From the NCBI RefSeq assembly GCF_904849725.1, contig NC_058519.1:23729267-23793266 (forward strand): a DNA stretch of 64,000 nt. Direction: 5' to 3'. Within the stretch, counting starts at the first letter, position 1. Each line of letters opens with the position of its first letter. Below, piece after piece: positions 45,164 through 57,400 of this stretch. This stretch comes from Hordeum vulgare subsp. vulgare (taxonomy: Eukaryota; Streptophyta; Magnoliopsida; Poales; Poaceae). Below the pieces are notes generated by a model. That model did not search any database, was not told where the DNA came from, and saw only the letters and a list, made by a program, of their open reading frames with translations. The translations under genes were made by a program, and so were the position numbers.

Positions 45164-46454
45164 TAAGAGCATCTACACTCAATAAAAAAATATATCTACA
45201 GCTGGACTTTACAGAAGGGCAAGTTGGATCCGCAACTCGTATATCTGGGTCGGTTCATGATTACTTTCTCCATATCAAAATAATGGAAAAATCTAAACTG
45301 CGTACAATGCATAGCCGTTTTTCCGGCGGCTCATGCGCGCAACTCGGAAGCTTGCTTAGCACGTTGTATTTTAAAAAAGATTTATCTCTTAAATTGTTAT
45401 CTCAATCAATGATTCGTTTTCAACACTAACTTTATCGTGTAGAGATCTTCAAAACTAGATCCCATGTTGACATGTTTTGATAACTTTTGTTTTCGTCGAT
45501 ACTTGCGAGATTGTTATCACTTACTTGTCATATTATTTGTCACATAGTTCTCACATTAAATTAACTTGGTTATCAGATTCATGAATGTCCATATACCCCC
45601 ATTAAAAAACTTGATTCATTGTGCTTGTGCTGGTTCATGCATTTACTTGCTTATTGTTAGTGTTTTAATAAATATTTTTTAGCTCCACATAACACTGCAA
45701 TACTTAAAAAGTATAAAATTATTGTTTCGGCAACTATGTATAATTTTTGTGACAATTGTACACCCGTAAGTTGACAACTATGATGATATAAATTTGGCAA
45801 CTACGAACCACGAAAAACAAATCAACGAAACATGTCAATATGAGATCTTATTTTGAAGGTCTCGTCGAGACGAACCTAATGATGAAGGCGAATCTCCAAT
45901 TAAATTATTAATCTGTGAGATAAATTATTTTTTATAGCCTGCATACATGCACATGCATGCATGCATAGAGCACATAGTGTGGAGTGAAAGTGATGGGTGT
46001 TTTTTTATGCTTTGACGTCCTGTGCATGCGCTGTATTGTGTGACGGATAAGAATTTTTAAAAGAAAAAAAAAACGACCTCATCGACTCCTTCTTGCGTTA
46101 ATGAATGGTTTAGCAGCCGCCGCATGGTAACGCGGATATGCGGCGCCGCTACGTAGTTATGTTCTCAAAATAATTGTAGTTACAAAATTAGACTAATTCA
46201 CTTCAATTATAATTATTTAGATACAGAGGAAATATTATTTATCATGTCGGACATGATAACCTCCTACATTATGATGGTTTCTTATCATTGATCATGTCTA
46301 GAATGAACTAATGGTCTATGCAAAACATTGATCATGGCATATGCAAAATTGATCGGGAAGGAAAAAATTACATACCGTGTCTTCTTGTGTTATTCCATCA
46401 AACATGTCATGGGCAGCCCGGTCCCATGTTTGTCCACGGCCGAACAAGCTGTAG
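45164..46454. other. No gene recognised
   Basis: AT-rich intergenic sequence. A TGCATGCATGCATG-type run lies at about 45950. A degraded Stowaway-like pair (AAAATAATTGTAGTTAC ... TATAATTATTTAGATACAGA) lies at about 46163-46230. Nothing else was recognised. Confidence 0.4.
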
Positions 46455-46479
46455 CCCCCCCCCCCCCCCCCCCCCCCCC
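46455..46479. repeat. C25 homopolymer
   Basis: An uninterrupted run of 25 C precedes a GC-rich block. Confidence 0.85.
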
Positions 46480-46982
46480 TCTCCTCCCGGCCGGCCACGC
46501 CGCCCGCAGCAGGCTACCAGCGACCGAGCCCCGCTAGCAGTGCTGCTACCAGTCACGACCGAGCCCCGCTACTAGCGCTGCGGGGTCGCACTGCCCCCTC
46601 CCGGCCTAGCTGCAGTCGAATCTGCGCGCCTCCTTCACCAAGGACCTCGTCGGACCACGTGCCCCACATGCAGCATCGCCCGCGCCGCTAGGATCCTCAA
46701 CAAGGGAGCCCCCGCCATCAGCGTCCCACGGGCTTCGCCCGACGGACGCCCTCCAACAGCGGCTATGATGGGGAGAGACGAAGGGGAGGGGAGGCACTGG
46801 CGGCGGGATTTCAGGCTCCCGGACGCGCGAGCAGGGCGCGTCACGCGTACGACCGGCAAGAAGGCTCGCAGCCTCCAAATACTCAAGGAAATGCCCACAA
46901 GGTTAAAAAAAACTTGGTGTCTTTGGAGTTTGTTTGTTCGCCCTACAAAATTGATGGGGAGTGTTGGTGGCTAAACACAAAA
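46480..46982. other. GC-rich block of unknown origin
   Basis: 46480-46870 is GC-rich, with open frames on both strands (minus 46878-46606, Pro/Arg/Gly-rich). It may be a captured exon or a former promoter. An 18-bp repeat (ACGACCGAGCCCCGCTA / GCGACCGAGCCCCGCTA) occurs at about 46522 and 46556. No protein family recognised. Confidence 0.35.
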
Positions 46983-47007
46983 AAGAAAAGATGGTGAGTG
47001 GATTTAG

Positions 47008-47290
47008 CTCAGGTTGTTGGAGGATGAGAAATGATAGGCCAACTTGGCTGCCGAAGAGAGAAAGTTGAAGGCAGAGGACCCTAGACTTGCACTTGAGGAG
47101 GATTGTAGTATCATGTTCATGAATCCAATCGCAATGGATGAAACCGCAAGAGAGCATTGGGAGCTAACTCGTGGGGAGATCTTGACCCAAATGGAAATCT
47201 CTCTTCGGAATGGTGGTGGTAGTGGCGATGGTGGTGGTGACCTAGAGGACGGTGGTCGAGTGGTGACAGTGGTGATTTCTTTGACGTGCA
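47008..47290 (+). pseudogene. Harbinger ORF1-type (NAM-associated C-terminal) fragment
   Basis: The plus frame gives AAEERKLKAEDPRLALEEDC followed by SIMFMNPIAMDETAREHWEL and a Gly/Asp-rich tail. This charged coiled-coil followed by a (F/M)MDTS/NP...MDE..R..(W/Y) pattern is typical of the C-terminus of Myb/SANT-like proteins encoded by PIF/Harbinger elements, often labelled NAM-associated. Only the C-terminal part remains, and it runs into CACTA-like repeats. Confidence 0.5.
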
Positions 47291-47640
47291 CTAGTGAATC
47301 AGGAAGTTTGCTATCAATCACTAACAGACGGCAAAGGCTCGTATACAAACGACAAAGATTTTATCGTCAACCAACAGACGACAAAGCTTGACGACATACA
47401 ATGAATGAGGAAAAAGGTACTTTCCCATCAGCTTTCCATCGGACAGACGACAAATATTTTGTCGTTAGCGTAAACTCTTTGTTGTACGTAAATTAGGAAA
47501 GATGACAAAGAAAGTAACTGACGAAACACGGTACCAAATGGACGGGGTTAGTGCCTTTGCCATCAGCCTCCATGTGCACTAGACGGCAAAGAAGAAGCCT
47601 TTGCCATCAGCCTTCCGAAGATCAGAGATGGCAAAGAAAT
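47291..47640 (+). mobile_element. CACTA sub-terminal repeat relic
   Basis: Repeats of CAGACGGCAAAG, CAGACGACAAAG, TTTGCCATCAGCC and GACGGCAAAGAAG are the same class as the CACTA sub-terminal arrays at 6231 and 15180. No terminal CACTA/TAGTG is clearly visible. Confidence 0.55.
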
Positions 47641-47641
47641 A

Positions 47642-47765
47642 CTCCCTCCGTCTTAAAATTCTTGTCTTAGTTTTGTTTAAATATGAATGTATCTAGTCAA
47701 GTTTTAGTATTTAGATACATCCATTTCTAAGCAAAGTTAAGACAAAAAATTTAAGACGGATGGAG
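47642..47765. mobile_element. Stowaway MITE
   Basis: 124 bp with ends CTCCCTCCGTCTTAAAATTC and ATTTAAGACGGATGGAG, flanked by TA (47640-47641, 47766-47767). Inserted into the CACTA relic edge. Confidence 0.9.
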
Positions 47766-47825
47766 TAGATAATAATTAAAAAACAGCGCCATCGCTCCCG
47801 GTGTGGTCAACCTGCGTGACATATA

Positions 47826-47973
47826 CTCCCTCTATTCTAAAATATAAGACCTTTTAGAGATTCCACTAAGAGACTATATACAAAGCAAAATGAGTAAATC
47901 TATATTCTAAAATATGTTTATGTACATCCGTATGTAGTTTATAGTGCAATCTCTAGAAGGTCTTGAACGGAGG
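47826..47973. mobile_element. Stowaway MITE (Thalos-like), 3' end shortened
   Basis: It starts CTCCCTCTATTCTAAAATAT after TA 47824-47825 and ends GGTCTTGAACGGAGG before TA 47974-47975. The interior is similar to the element at 12215. Confidence 0.8.
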
Positions 47974-47975
47974 TA

Positions 47976-48060
47976 CTCCCTCTGTTCCTAAATATAAGTC
48001 TTTTAAGCAATTTCACTAAGGGTCTATATTCAAAGCACATATCAATAAAGTCATACATTC
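47976..48060. mobile_element. Truncated Stowaway MITE
   Basis: It starts CTCCCTCTGTTCCTAAATAT directly after the previous element's TA. About 85 bp of the left half are present before the hAT transposase fragment; the right end is missing. Confidence 0.65.
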
Positions 48061-48079
48061 ACGTAAAATATAACACACC

Positions 48080-48282
48080 TTATTTGTCAAGATACCGCCT
48101 TCTCAAGACCATGAACGTCTCAATTATTTCATCTTCGTTAACTTGGGAGAGAGCATCTCGCTCGATGTATGTGACTAGGCAATCGTTCAAAAAACTATCA
48201 CCCATCTTGTTTCTTAACTTGTTTTTAACCAAATTTATTGCAGAAAATGCTCTTTCAACACTTGTTGTTGCCACGGGTAGAA
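48080..48282 (-). pseudogene. hAT transposase 3' fragment (dimerisation domain)
   Basis: The minus strand reads ILPVATTSVERAFSAINLVK, KNKLRNKMGDSFLNDCLVTY and ends LRRRYLDK-stop. This is the C-terminal hAT dimerisation domain of TTF-type transposases, with the conserved P.(S/T)T...ER.FS pattern. The upstream part is cut off exactly at the LTR insertion (48283), so the rest may lie beyond the right-hand LTR outside the window. Confidence 0.8.
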
Positions 48283-49116
48283 TGTAATGCCCCAAGTATA
48301 AAACCTTCCCTTTTTGGACCTACTTCAAGTGGGACCACCTTGTCAGAGTTTGTGATGTTAAGTTGGTACCATGATTGCATGTGTGTTCCTTGCTATTTCC
48401 TCCTCATGCATGCATGCATAGCATATCATATCATGTGCTCTTGTTGTTGCAAAGTGGCCATTGGATTACATGTGGTATTTGTGGTCATGATGTTGGAGGT
48501 GATCGTGTGATAACATGTGATGATGGTGTGTAGAGATAGTGGTTGCTTGGGATTCCAAAGCTCTTTGCAAAATTTCAAACCCTTTCCCTTTCCTATTTTG
48601 TTTTGTTCAAAATTCCTTCTTTACGAGAGCTGTTTTAAAATGTCTTGTATTTAGAGGCTATTGTGGGGATGAGGATGTGATGATGTGGAGTTTTTATTTT
48701 GGTCTTGAGGGTGTTTATAAATCACAAAACAGTATATTTAGTGTTGTTTTGTATTTATTTAAAAGCCCCATAAAATTCCTTTTGCATTTTATTTTAAAAG
48801 CTTAGGTATTTTTTAGGCCCGGGGGCATTTTTGTTTTGATTTTTATTTCAGCAGTAGTCCTGAGATTTTCTTTCTTTCTCTGGTTTTGTTACCTAATTAG
48901 AATAACTCCAGGGCTGTTTTTCTTTTTTTCCCCTTCTCTGGTGGGCTCCCTCCCACCAAGAGAGGCCCAATTTCTCTCCTGGGCCAATACCCCTTCGCTG
49001 CAGCAGCCCAGCGCGTCCCTCTTCCTCCTCCCATAGACGTCACACTGTACGACTCCACCTCCTCCACATATTCACCATGGCATGATCCTGTGGCTCCAGC
49101 GCCTCCCCCGAGGTAA

Positions 49117-49124
49117 TATAAGAG
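49117..49124 (+). promoter_or_regulatory. Putative Pol II TATA box of the LTR
   Basis: TATAAGAG in a GC-rich context, followed about 30 bp later by CCCTAGGGTTCCCACTCC. This matches a retrotransposon promoter and start of R. An equivalent site lies at about 59784 in the second LTR. Confidence 0.5.
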
Positions 49125-49835
49125 GAAGGGAACCCTCCTCCTTCCCCTAGGGTTCCCACTCCTTCTCCCCAGCGCCGCCACCTCCCTCCTTTCTCCTCTT
49201 TCGTCTCTGGTAAGTCTCCTGTAGACAGTAGCAAAGGAAGCAGAGGAGCTCCGTCGCGTCTACGCCGTCCTCCCGTCGTCTCCAGCGTCGGGGGCCATGT
49301 CCAGGGGCACGGGGACGGTGCCCGTGTCCCATTTTCGCCCTCGGTGAGGTCGAGGGTCATCTTCCACGCCGGCCAGGAGCACGTCAAGGAGCCGGCTCCG
49401 GTGAACCGCTCCGTCTACCTCCGTCGACGCCAACCGACAGCAGGGCCTTCACCCGCGCGTCTTCTTCCTCTCCATCGCCCTCTCCATCGACGGGCGCCCT
49501 TCCTCCTTCCCCTAGGTGAGCAGGAGCCTCTCCTTCCGTCCTCCTTCGTAGATCAGCTCGGATGCGGTATGTGCGCGTGCGTGTTCTCTGTCTCGTGCAG
49601 CAGCAGTAGATCGTGCTTGTTGTGTGGTGCTTGTGCTGTAGGTATGTGGTGCTCGTGGGCTGCAGTAGCAGTAAGAGTTGCCACGCCGGGGCCTGGGAGC
49701 TTTCCCCGTCGACGTTGGGCGTGTGCAGCCTGGTCTGTGTGGCCGTCTCTGTCTCAGGCGAGCAGGTTAGTTCAGGTAGCAGATAGCGACGGGAGAGACC
49801 CTTCTTCTATTTTTTCTTGCGCGTTAGTTCAGCAG

Positions 49836-49910
49836 CCGGATCATAGCGCAGTGGTTGGCACCTGTGTCTGTAAGTGAGAGGTGCAAGGATCGAATCCCCT
49901 GTAGAGCACC
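49836..49910 (+). other. tRNA-like module 1 in the 5' LTR
   Basis: TAGCGCAGTGG (A box, consensus TRGYNNANNNG) is followed about 40 bp later by GGATCGAATCC (B box, consensus GGTTCGANNCC), the spacing of tRNA genes and SINEs. CACCT/AGGTG can pair between them. An acceptor stem is not evident, so a functional tRNA is unlikely; a Pol III promoter or tRNA-derived insertion is possible. Confidence 0.5.
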
Positions 49911-50013
49911 TTTCCTCCCCCCTTTTTGTGTTGATTTTTTCGGCCTATGGTGCTAGCAGCTGCAGAGAGTATAGCTTGCGAATTGCCTCTCTCTCTCTGT
50001 CAAAACAATGTCA

Positions 50014-50078
50014 GCAGTAGAGTGGTAGAATGCAGTGTGGTATACCAGGAGGTGCTGGGTTCAATTCCCAGGAGCCCC
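50014..50078 (+). other. tRNA-like module 2 in the 5' LTR
   Basis: TAGAGTGGTAGAATGC resembles the D-arm/A box of tRNA-Gly. CTGGGTTCAATTCCCAG forms a perfect 5-bp stem with a 7-base loop, the canonical T arm and B box. The spacing is tRNA-like. An acceptor stem pairing with GGAGCCCC was not found. Confidence 0.5.
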
Positions 50079-53000
50079 TGATTCATTTTTGTTGTTTTTT
50101 TTCTTTTACTGCCTATTTTTCTGTTTTGCTAACTCTTAGACAAAGTGGTATTTTAGTTCTTTTTCCTGCTAGTATAGTTAGGTGCAGATTTCTTTGTGTG
50201 TGTGTTTTGCACACTAGTGAAGTGATAGATGATGTTTTGCTAACCTTGTGAACTTATGATGAGTGCACTTTTGTGGTGTGAAGACACACTTGGTAGGAGT
50301 TATGCATGATAATGTGGTTTCTTGTGAGTGTTGTTCTTAAGGTATGAAAGTAGCACTAGTGTATCATGTGTAGTCCATCTTTTGAGTTTTAGGTGGACTA
50401 AGTTGATCTTGTAGTTTCTTTTGCTAGCATGGATTTAGTGGGGTGGATGCCTCCCCCTCACCACATGGGATTGAGGTGATGAGTTGCACTAGGTAGCTAT
50501 CTTGTTAACATGTGTAGGTGTGGATTCCTAGTTAAGCTAGGGTAGATTGTTGTGGGGGTTGCATTTTGAGGATGACATGATTCCTAGGAAGATCCTAGTA
50601 ATGCATGTGAGAGTGGGTACCATCACATGCCCATATGTGGGGGGGTGCATATTCTCTTGTTAGCATAGAGTCCCATTGTGATGTGCTTGATACTAGGAAT
50701 ATTGTGATATGGGTGTGGGTGTTGTTGATGTGCATGACACAAACATGGGGTTCAAACCCCCATGTCACTTTGTCATTGTGCACATAAGATTCACCTATGT
50801 AATTGTCATCTTAGAAGCATACCTTATGGAGTTGCATTTACATTTTGTTGAAAGTTTGGGCTTTGTTTCCATGGTATAGGTGGAGCCCAAGGGCATGGAT
50901 CTTTGTGTGTTGGTAGTAGGGGTTTGTGCTCAACACCATAGTGGTGTCAAACACCTCTTGGTGACATGTGTGTGCAAACTATGCCTAGACAAAGTGGGCA
51001 TGTGGCTGGAAAATTCCAGATTTTTGAACTCTGAAAAATTCACCAAGTCTGGAATGCTGGAAACATTTTCTTCCCCTGTAGATGAGGATGTGCTGGTCAT
51101 TCTGTTGAGAACTGGACTTAGTTCAGTGCTAGTATTTTGAACCTGGTATGTTTGTGAAGCTTTCTGTCAATTTTCAAGTCATTTAGAGTCCAGTAGCTTG
51201 TGTTTTGATTGCTGTAAAAAAGCTTCAGAACAGAAACAGAAACTCAGGTGCAGGAATTTTCACTAAGTCCCTGAGATCTGATGGTTTTGGTAAAGTTTGT
51301 GGCCTTGTAGCTTCTAGGGTTTAATTCCTTTTGCTGTGATTCTTGCTGGAGCTTGTAGTGTTCTTGGTTGGAAACAGCCACATATATTATTTGTCATATT
51401 TGAAGACCTGTAGCTATGTTGCATGTGGCTCACAAACAGCTAAGATGCAAAAACTGGCAGATTGCGTAGTTTTGCCATTTTGTTCAAAATTTGTGCTTAA
51501 TTGTTGTTGTGGTGTTCTAACTTGCTCCATTTCATTCATGTTGGGTTAATATATGTCTTGGCAACCTGGGAATACCAGATTTGTGCCAAATGTGTGTGAG
51601 GTGTTGAATCTTTCACGTAGAGCTTCATATCTTGTATCGTTGATTCCCGTTGATCCGTAGCTCCGTTTGCAAAGTTCTTTATATGGTTTTGCACCGTTTT
51701 TACGAGATGCATCTGTTCATATCATTCCCATGCATGTCCAAATAGTTAGTGCAAATTTCTGTCCAGAAACTTGTTGTAGTTTATTTTGCTTATGCTAGTG
51801 ATAGAAATAGTGGTGCATGCTCAACTTTCATCTCATGCATCATGTGTTTGTTGCATTTTGTGGTGTTGCTGTTCATTGGCTGTTATTCTTATGTTGGGCA
51901 GCACCGGGAGAGGAGAACGAATACGTGGAGTCAGGAGAGTACGTGCAGGACGATCCAGAACCATTCCAAGCTGAGGATATCACAGGCAAGATGATATGAC
52001 CTTGATCCCATCTCTAGACTTGTTATGTTAGTTTCGATTCCATGTCAAATTGCTCGCTGCCTACCACTGAAAATATATTGCCTCTTCATATGCCATGAGC
52101 CTAAACACCTTACTCTTTCCTAGCAAACTTGCATGGCTAGGTAGGCTTGCTCAGCTACTAATGTTAGCGTTGTTAGTTGCAGGTGTTTTAAACTCATGTG
52201 ATGACATGAGCTTGATATCATTATATTAATTTCTGTTATTTAATTAATGTCTCTATACACTTGGTAAATGACGGGAGGCCTAGCCTTTTGCTGGGTGTCT
52301 TGTTCCGTTATTGCCGCCTTAGTTACCGGTTACCGGTGTTTGATTCCATAATGATCGCTCCTAACATGTTCAGGGTTGTTATGGGGACCCCCTTGATAAA
52401 TCGCGTAGTGTTAAGGCTTGTCCGGCAGGACCCAACATTGGTACTATTTGTTAATCACCTAATAATAAACCGCATAGGGAATAGCTACTCCGAGGAATTT
52501 AATCAACAACCCGGGCCAGTGCTCCTCATGAGTGTTGGTCCAAACCAGAGCAGCTTATTACGCTCCCCGGGGCAACTCGGTGATTTGGCGTGGTAACCAT
52601 CGCTCATCCGGCGTGTCCTGAGACTGAGATACGCGGCTCTTATCAGGGTCGTCGACACGTCGGGAGGTCCTGCTAGCCTTGTCTTACCTTAGCGGTATAT
52701 CTTGCGTATAGGAATCCCGGTGAAGCTTTGGTTTCACCCAGAGTTGAGGTTTTCCTCTAAGGAATCCGATGAGATCACGAGATTCGTGATAGAGGTTGCC
52801 TTTGCGGCCTGTGTTCGTTTGTGATGGACTAGTTGGAGCACCCCTGCAGGGTTTAATCTTTCGGAAAGCCGTGCCCGCGGTTATGTGGCAACTTGGAATA
52901 TTTTGTTAACATCCGGTATTAGAGAACTTAAACATAAACTAATAAAAATGCCAACTGTGTGCGTAACCGTGACGGTCCCTTCGAAGATCTCTCTTCGATC

Positions 53001-53607
53001 GGGAACACGGTGGGGTTATGATTGCCGTAGGTAGGTGTTCAGGATCACTTTCTGATCAAGTATTCCCGATCGTTAGCGTAGACCACTTTCACTTCCTTCT
53101 CGTGTAAGTTAGCCACTTATTCAGTCATAGGTTGCAGCAGCCTGAAACACTTCTCCCCTTCCTTACCCAATAACATGACTAGTTCTGGCACCAAGGTCTT
53201 AGATTGTTGAGTCCCCGTGGCTCACGGATTCCTCCAAAACTCCCAGCAGGTACAGGTACCCTAGAGACAGATGACCCCGATGGCACCCAGCTGGCGTGGC
53301 AGTACGACGAGGAGACAGACCGCCTTTACGTGAACTATCCCGAGGACTGAGGCGTGGTCGTGATCGTGGGCCTGCAGCGGGTAGCATAACATTTTCCTTG
53401 TTTTGTAGTCCGTACCGGAACTACCTTGTTTGTATCTGCGTTGTACTCTGTATTATTAATAAGAAGACAGTTGAATCCCAGATTGTCTACTGTAATTATT
53501 ATTATGTGCTATGTTTACTTGCTTGCGAAATGCTTAGATGCGCTTCTTTCCTATTCGGGGGCCTCGACCCCCAGATCGGAAAGGACCGCATCTTGGTCGT
53601 TACAAGT

Positions 53608-53620
53608 TGGTAATCAGAGC
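53608..53620 (+). other. Primer-binding site
   Basis: TGGTAATCAGAGC, starting three bases after the LTR, resembles the TGGTATCAGAGC complement of initiator tRNA-Met used by many plant LTR retrotransposons, with one extra A. Confidence 0.8.
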
Positions 53621-54470
53621 CTTACGACCATAGGAGCCTTTGTGTGATCGTATTTGGCCGAGTCGAGTCTAGTAAATGTTTTGAGTCTTAGTTATATGGG
53701 AGAGTAGGTTTCATTTTTCTCCTCTTCTTTGCTCTGGTGAGGCTTCCATCTTAGGAAATCTTTAACTCTACTCCTTTTCTCTCTCAAAATTTTTTTAGGA
53801 TCACGCGGGTGTTTGCGAAATCTATATGATTTTGATGTGACGGAATCATGTCCTGGTGCCTCTTATCTGCTCTAAGTATCAGGGGAGTTGAGCTCCAGGG
53901 ATTATCGCGCACATCGCCATCATTCAGATTTCTGAGTACCTAAGAACGGAGGGTGTTCGTTGTTGCTTCAATATGGGTAGTGGTGAGATAACCCCGACGT
54001 CCCCAGTACTGGTGTAGATTGTTCGGGGGTACTACCACACTTTGTATCATTGTGATCACGAGGATCTGTTGTAGACGAAGGTCCGAGATGCTGGTTGTGT
54101 GTTGAAGGATGTGATACAGGTGACGACTTAGTTTAGGAGTTGTGTGAAATACTCCTTGTATCCGGGTGCCTGATTGCATGACCAGTTATTTCGGGAATTC
54201 ATAGGTGGGATATCTGGTAGTATCATATAGGGCTATCTTCCTACAGACGCTTGATTGAGGTTTGGAAATCTTGATCATATGTTTGTTCCGAGCAGTTCTA
54301 GCTCACACTTGTTTGCTGTGGCCTTATCGGAATTTTGTCGTCTGTTACTTTGAGAATGCACTCTTGCTATGTTGTTCGAGTGCAATGTTAAGTTCTATTC
54401 AGATATTCTGTCTTTTGATTCAGCTATATCTTCAATTATTCTATGGTCTAATATGTTGTCCGTCTTCAGG
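53621..54470 (+). other. Untranslated leader of the retrotransposon
   Basis: About 850 bp between the primer-binding site and the polyprotein start. No conserved domain. An in-frame extension exists from 54369, but the residues before 54471 are not gag-like. Confidence 0.6.
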
Positions 54471-57400
54471 ATGGCTCCACCAACTCGTCAGACCCCAGCG
54501 CGTGAGGATATGCCGCCTCCACCTCCTCCTCCGCCACCGCCGCCGCCTCCTCCTGCAGAGGCCTGGCAGGCGATGATGGCAGCTACCAATGCAAATACTC
54601 AGATGCTGTTGCAGTTGATCCAGGAGAGAGCCAATCATCAGCAGGGCAATTTCCAGCAGGGTGGCAATCACTTCGCCAGTCTGAGTCAGTTCCTGTCAAA
54701 CCAGCCTAAGACGTTCACTTCTTGCGACCAGGCGTTTGATGCGGAAGATTGGATCCGTGATATGAACAAGCATTTTGAGTGTAGCAATGTGCGTCCAGAG
54801 GATTATGTCAAGTTTGCAACATTCCAGTTGAAGGGGCAGGCTTCTATTTGGTGGCAGCAGCTTAAGGACTCCAGAGGTGGCAGGGTGATGTCTTGGGATG
54901 AGTTTTGTCGTGACTTCAGGTCCCACTACATTCCTTCCAGTTTTGTTGAGGAGATGCGTGAGAAGTTCAGGCGCTTGAAGCAGGGAAGCAATTCTGTGTA
55001 CAAGTACAATGTTGAGTTCCACGAGCTGGCCCGTTACGCGTTGCAGGACGTTCCGGATCAGAAGAGCAAGATATACCAGTTCAGGGGTGGCTTGAAGGAG
55101 GATTTGCAGTTAGCACTTGCTTTGCACGATCCTGAGGAGTTTGACAAATTCTATAACTTAGCTCTCAGAGCAGAGGCAGCCTTGCTCAGGGTGGAGAACT
55201 CCAAGAAACGTTTCAGAGATTCCAGCTCTTCCTCGACTCAGGAGGTTCAGAAGCAACAGAGGTTTTGGGTTTCTCCTCCTCCTCCTCGGCACTCTCAGCA
55301 GCCAAAGCACTCAGGTGGACGTGGTTCTTCCCGCCCACCCAACCCTGGATTCCAGCAGAGATATCAGCATCAGAAGCAAGGGCCTCCTCAGATTCAGTTC
55401 CGGCAGCCAGCAGAGGTCACTTGTCACAAATGTGGGCAGAAGGGTCACTATGCCAACAAATGCACTTCTCAGATCCGTCTGCCGCCTCCTCCTCCAGGCA
55501 AACCTCCTAGCAACGCTCTTGTGAAGTTCAACCCCAGATCAGCTCGACTAAACATGGTGAATGCAGCTGAGGCAGAAAATTCTTCGGATGTGATCATGGG
55601 TAATCTCTTAGTCAATGATTTTCCTGCTAAAGTCTTGTTTGATTCTGGTGCTTCGCATTGCTTCATCTCCAAGCCTTTCCTAGCTAAGCATGATATTCCT
55701 GCAATTCATTTGGATAGTCCCTTCCGTGTGGTTTCTCCGGGCATGCGCATGAGTTCGTTCATGAGGGTTCCGGATGTTTCTATCAAGATGGACAATTATG
55801 CTTTTCTGGCGTCTCCTATTGTCTTGGGCAAGTCCGACATTGATTTGATCCTTGGTATGGACTGGTTGGCCATGAACAAAGCATCAATTGATTGCGCAGC
55901 TAAAGAAGTGAAACTGACCCACTCTTCGGAGGATGTGATTATATTCGCGGCGCGCGATGACACAATCCGCTTGTTCTCCTTGAATGAAAAGGGTGAGATC
56001 AATCCCATTGAGCAAGTTCCAGTAGTTTGCGAATATCAGGACGTGTTTCCTGAAGAGTTGCCAGGGATGCCTCCGCACCGTGAAGTGGAGTTTGTCATTG
56101 AGCTTGAGCCGGGCACAGAGCCAGTGTGCAAGCGGCCGTACAAGCTGGGGCCAGAAGAGTTGAAGGAGCTCAAGAAGCAACTCGATGAGCAGGAGCGTTT
56201 GGGTTTGATCAGACCAAGCTCGTCTCCGTGGGGATGTGGTGTTCTATTTGTCAAGAAGAAGGATGGTACGGAACGGCTGTGTGTCGATTACCGCCCATTG
56301 AACAAGAAGACAATCAAGAACAAATACCCACTTCCGAACATAAATGAGTTGTTCGAGCAGCTGAAAGGTGCTAAAGTATTCTCCAAGCTTGATCTCAGAA
56401 TGGGCTATCATCAGATCCGCATTCGCGAGGAAGACATTCCAAAGACGGCATTCAGGACCAGTTTTGGCTCATATGAGTATACGGTCATGTCTTTTGGTCT
56501 GGCTAATGCTCCTCCGACTTTTTGCCGATTGATGAACTATATTTTCTCGCCATTCAAGAATGAGTTTGTCTTGCTCTATCTCGATGACATTCTGGTCTTT
56601 TCTGAGGATGAGGAAGAACATGAGAAACATCTCAGGTTGGTGCTTGATAAACTGAGAGAATACAAGTTGTATGCCAAGTTTTCCAAGTGCGAGTTCTGGC
56701 TGAAAGAAGTGGTGTATATTGGGCATATTATCTCTGCCGAGGGCATTAAGGTTGACCCGTCCAAGGTTCAAGCCATTGTTGAATGGGAACCTCCGCAGAA
56801 TGTGAAGCAGCTTCGAAGCTTTCTCGGTCTTGCCGGATATTGCAGAAGATTCGTTGAGAACTTCTCCAAAGTCGCCAAGCCGCTCTCTAGTCTTCTTCAG
56901 AAGGGTGTCAAGTATGTGTGGTCTCCAGAGTGTCAACTGGCTTTTGATACACTCAAAGAGAAGCTTACCTCCACTCCGGTATTGGCTCCTCCGGATGATT
57001 CCAAGCCGTACCAGGTCTTTTGCGATGCTTCTCTTCAGGGTTTTGGTGCAGTCTTGATGCAAGATAGGAAGGTGATTGCTTATACCTCCAGGCACCTGAA
57101 GCCTGCGGAGAAGAACTATCCTGTGCACGATCTCAAGCTAGCAGCTGTTGTGCACGCCTTGATGACTTGGAGACATCTCTTGTTGGAGCGTAAGGTTGAA
57201 GTTTTCACCGATCACAAGAGCCTCAAGTATATCTTCACTCAGCCTAACTTGAATCTTCAGCAAACACGTTGGGTGGAAATGCTCCAGGATTTTAATCCGA
57301 GTGTTGAGTACACGCCAGGCAAGGCAAATGTTGTGGCAGATGCATTGAGCAGGAAAGCATATTGCAACAGTCTGATTCTGCAACCTCTCCAGCCGGGTCT

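Larger units (their letters stand above)
48283..53604 (+). repeat. 5' LTR, 5322 bp
   Basis: Begins TGTAATGCCCC and ends CGTTACA, the expected TG...CA. It contains the putative promoter near 49117 and two tRNA-like modules at 49836 and 50014. The open frames inside (for example 49344-49877) are not conserved domains and are probably fortuitous. Confidence 0.9.

Noticed and set aside
49344..49877. 177-codon frame in the LTR, repeated at 60011-60544
   Set aside because: Same frame in both LTRs simply because LTRs are copies; no domain, and it overlaps the tRNA-like module.
49836..50078. Calling the LTR tRNA-like modules true tRNA genes
   Set aside because: No pairable acceptor stem or clean anticodon arm was found; described as tRNA-like only.
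50880..51140. Other LTR-internal frames (50880-51140, 52261-52596 and their 3' LTR copies)
   Set aside because: Short, no motifs, no initiation context; LTRs of this type are non-coding.
56469..57128. Minus-strand frames opposite the Gag-Pol ORF (for example 219 codons)
   Set aside because: Shadow frames of a well-identified polyprotein.
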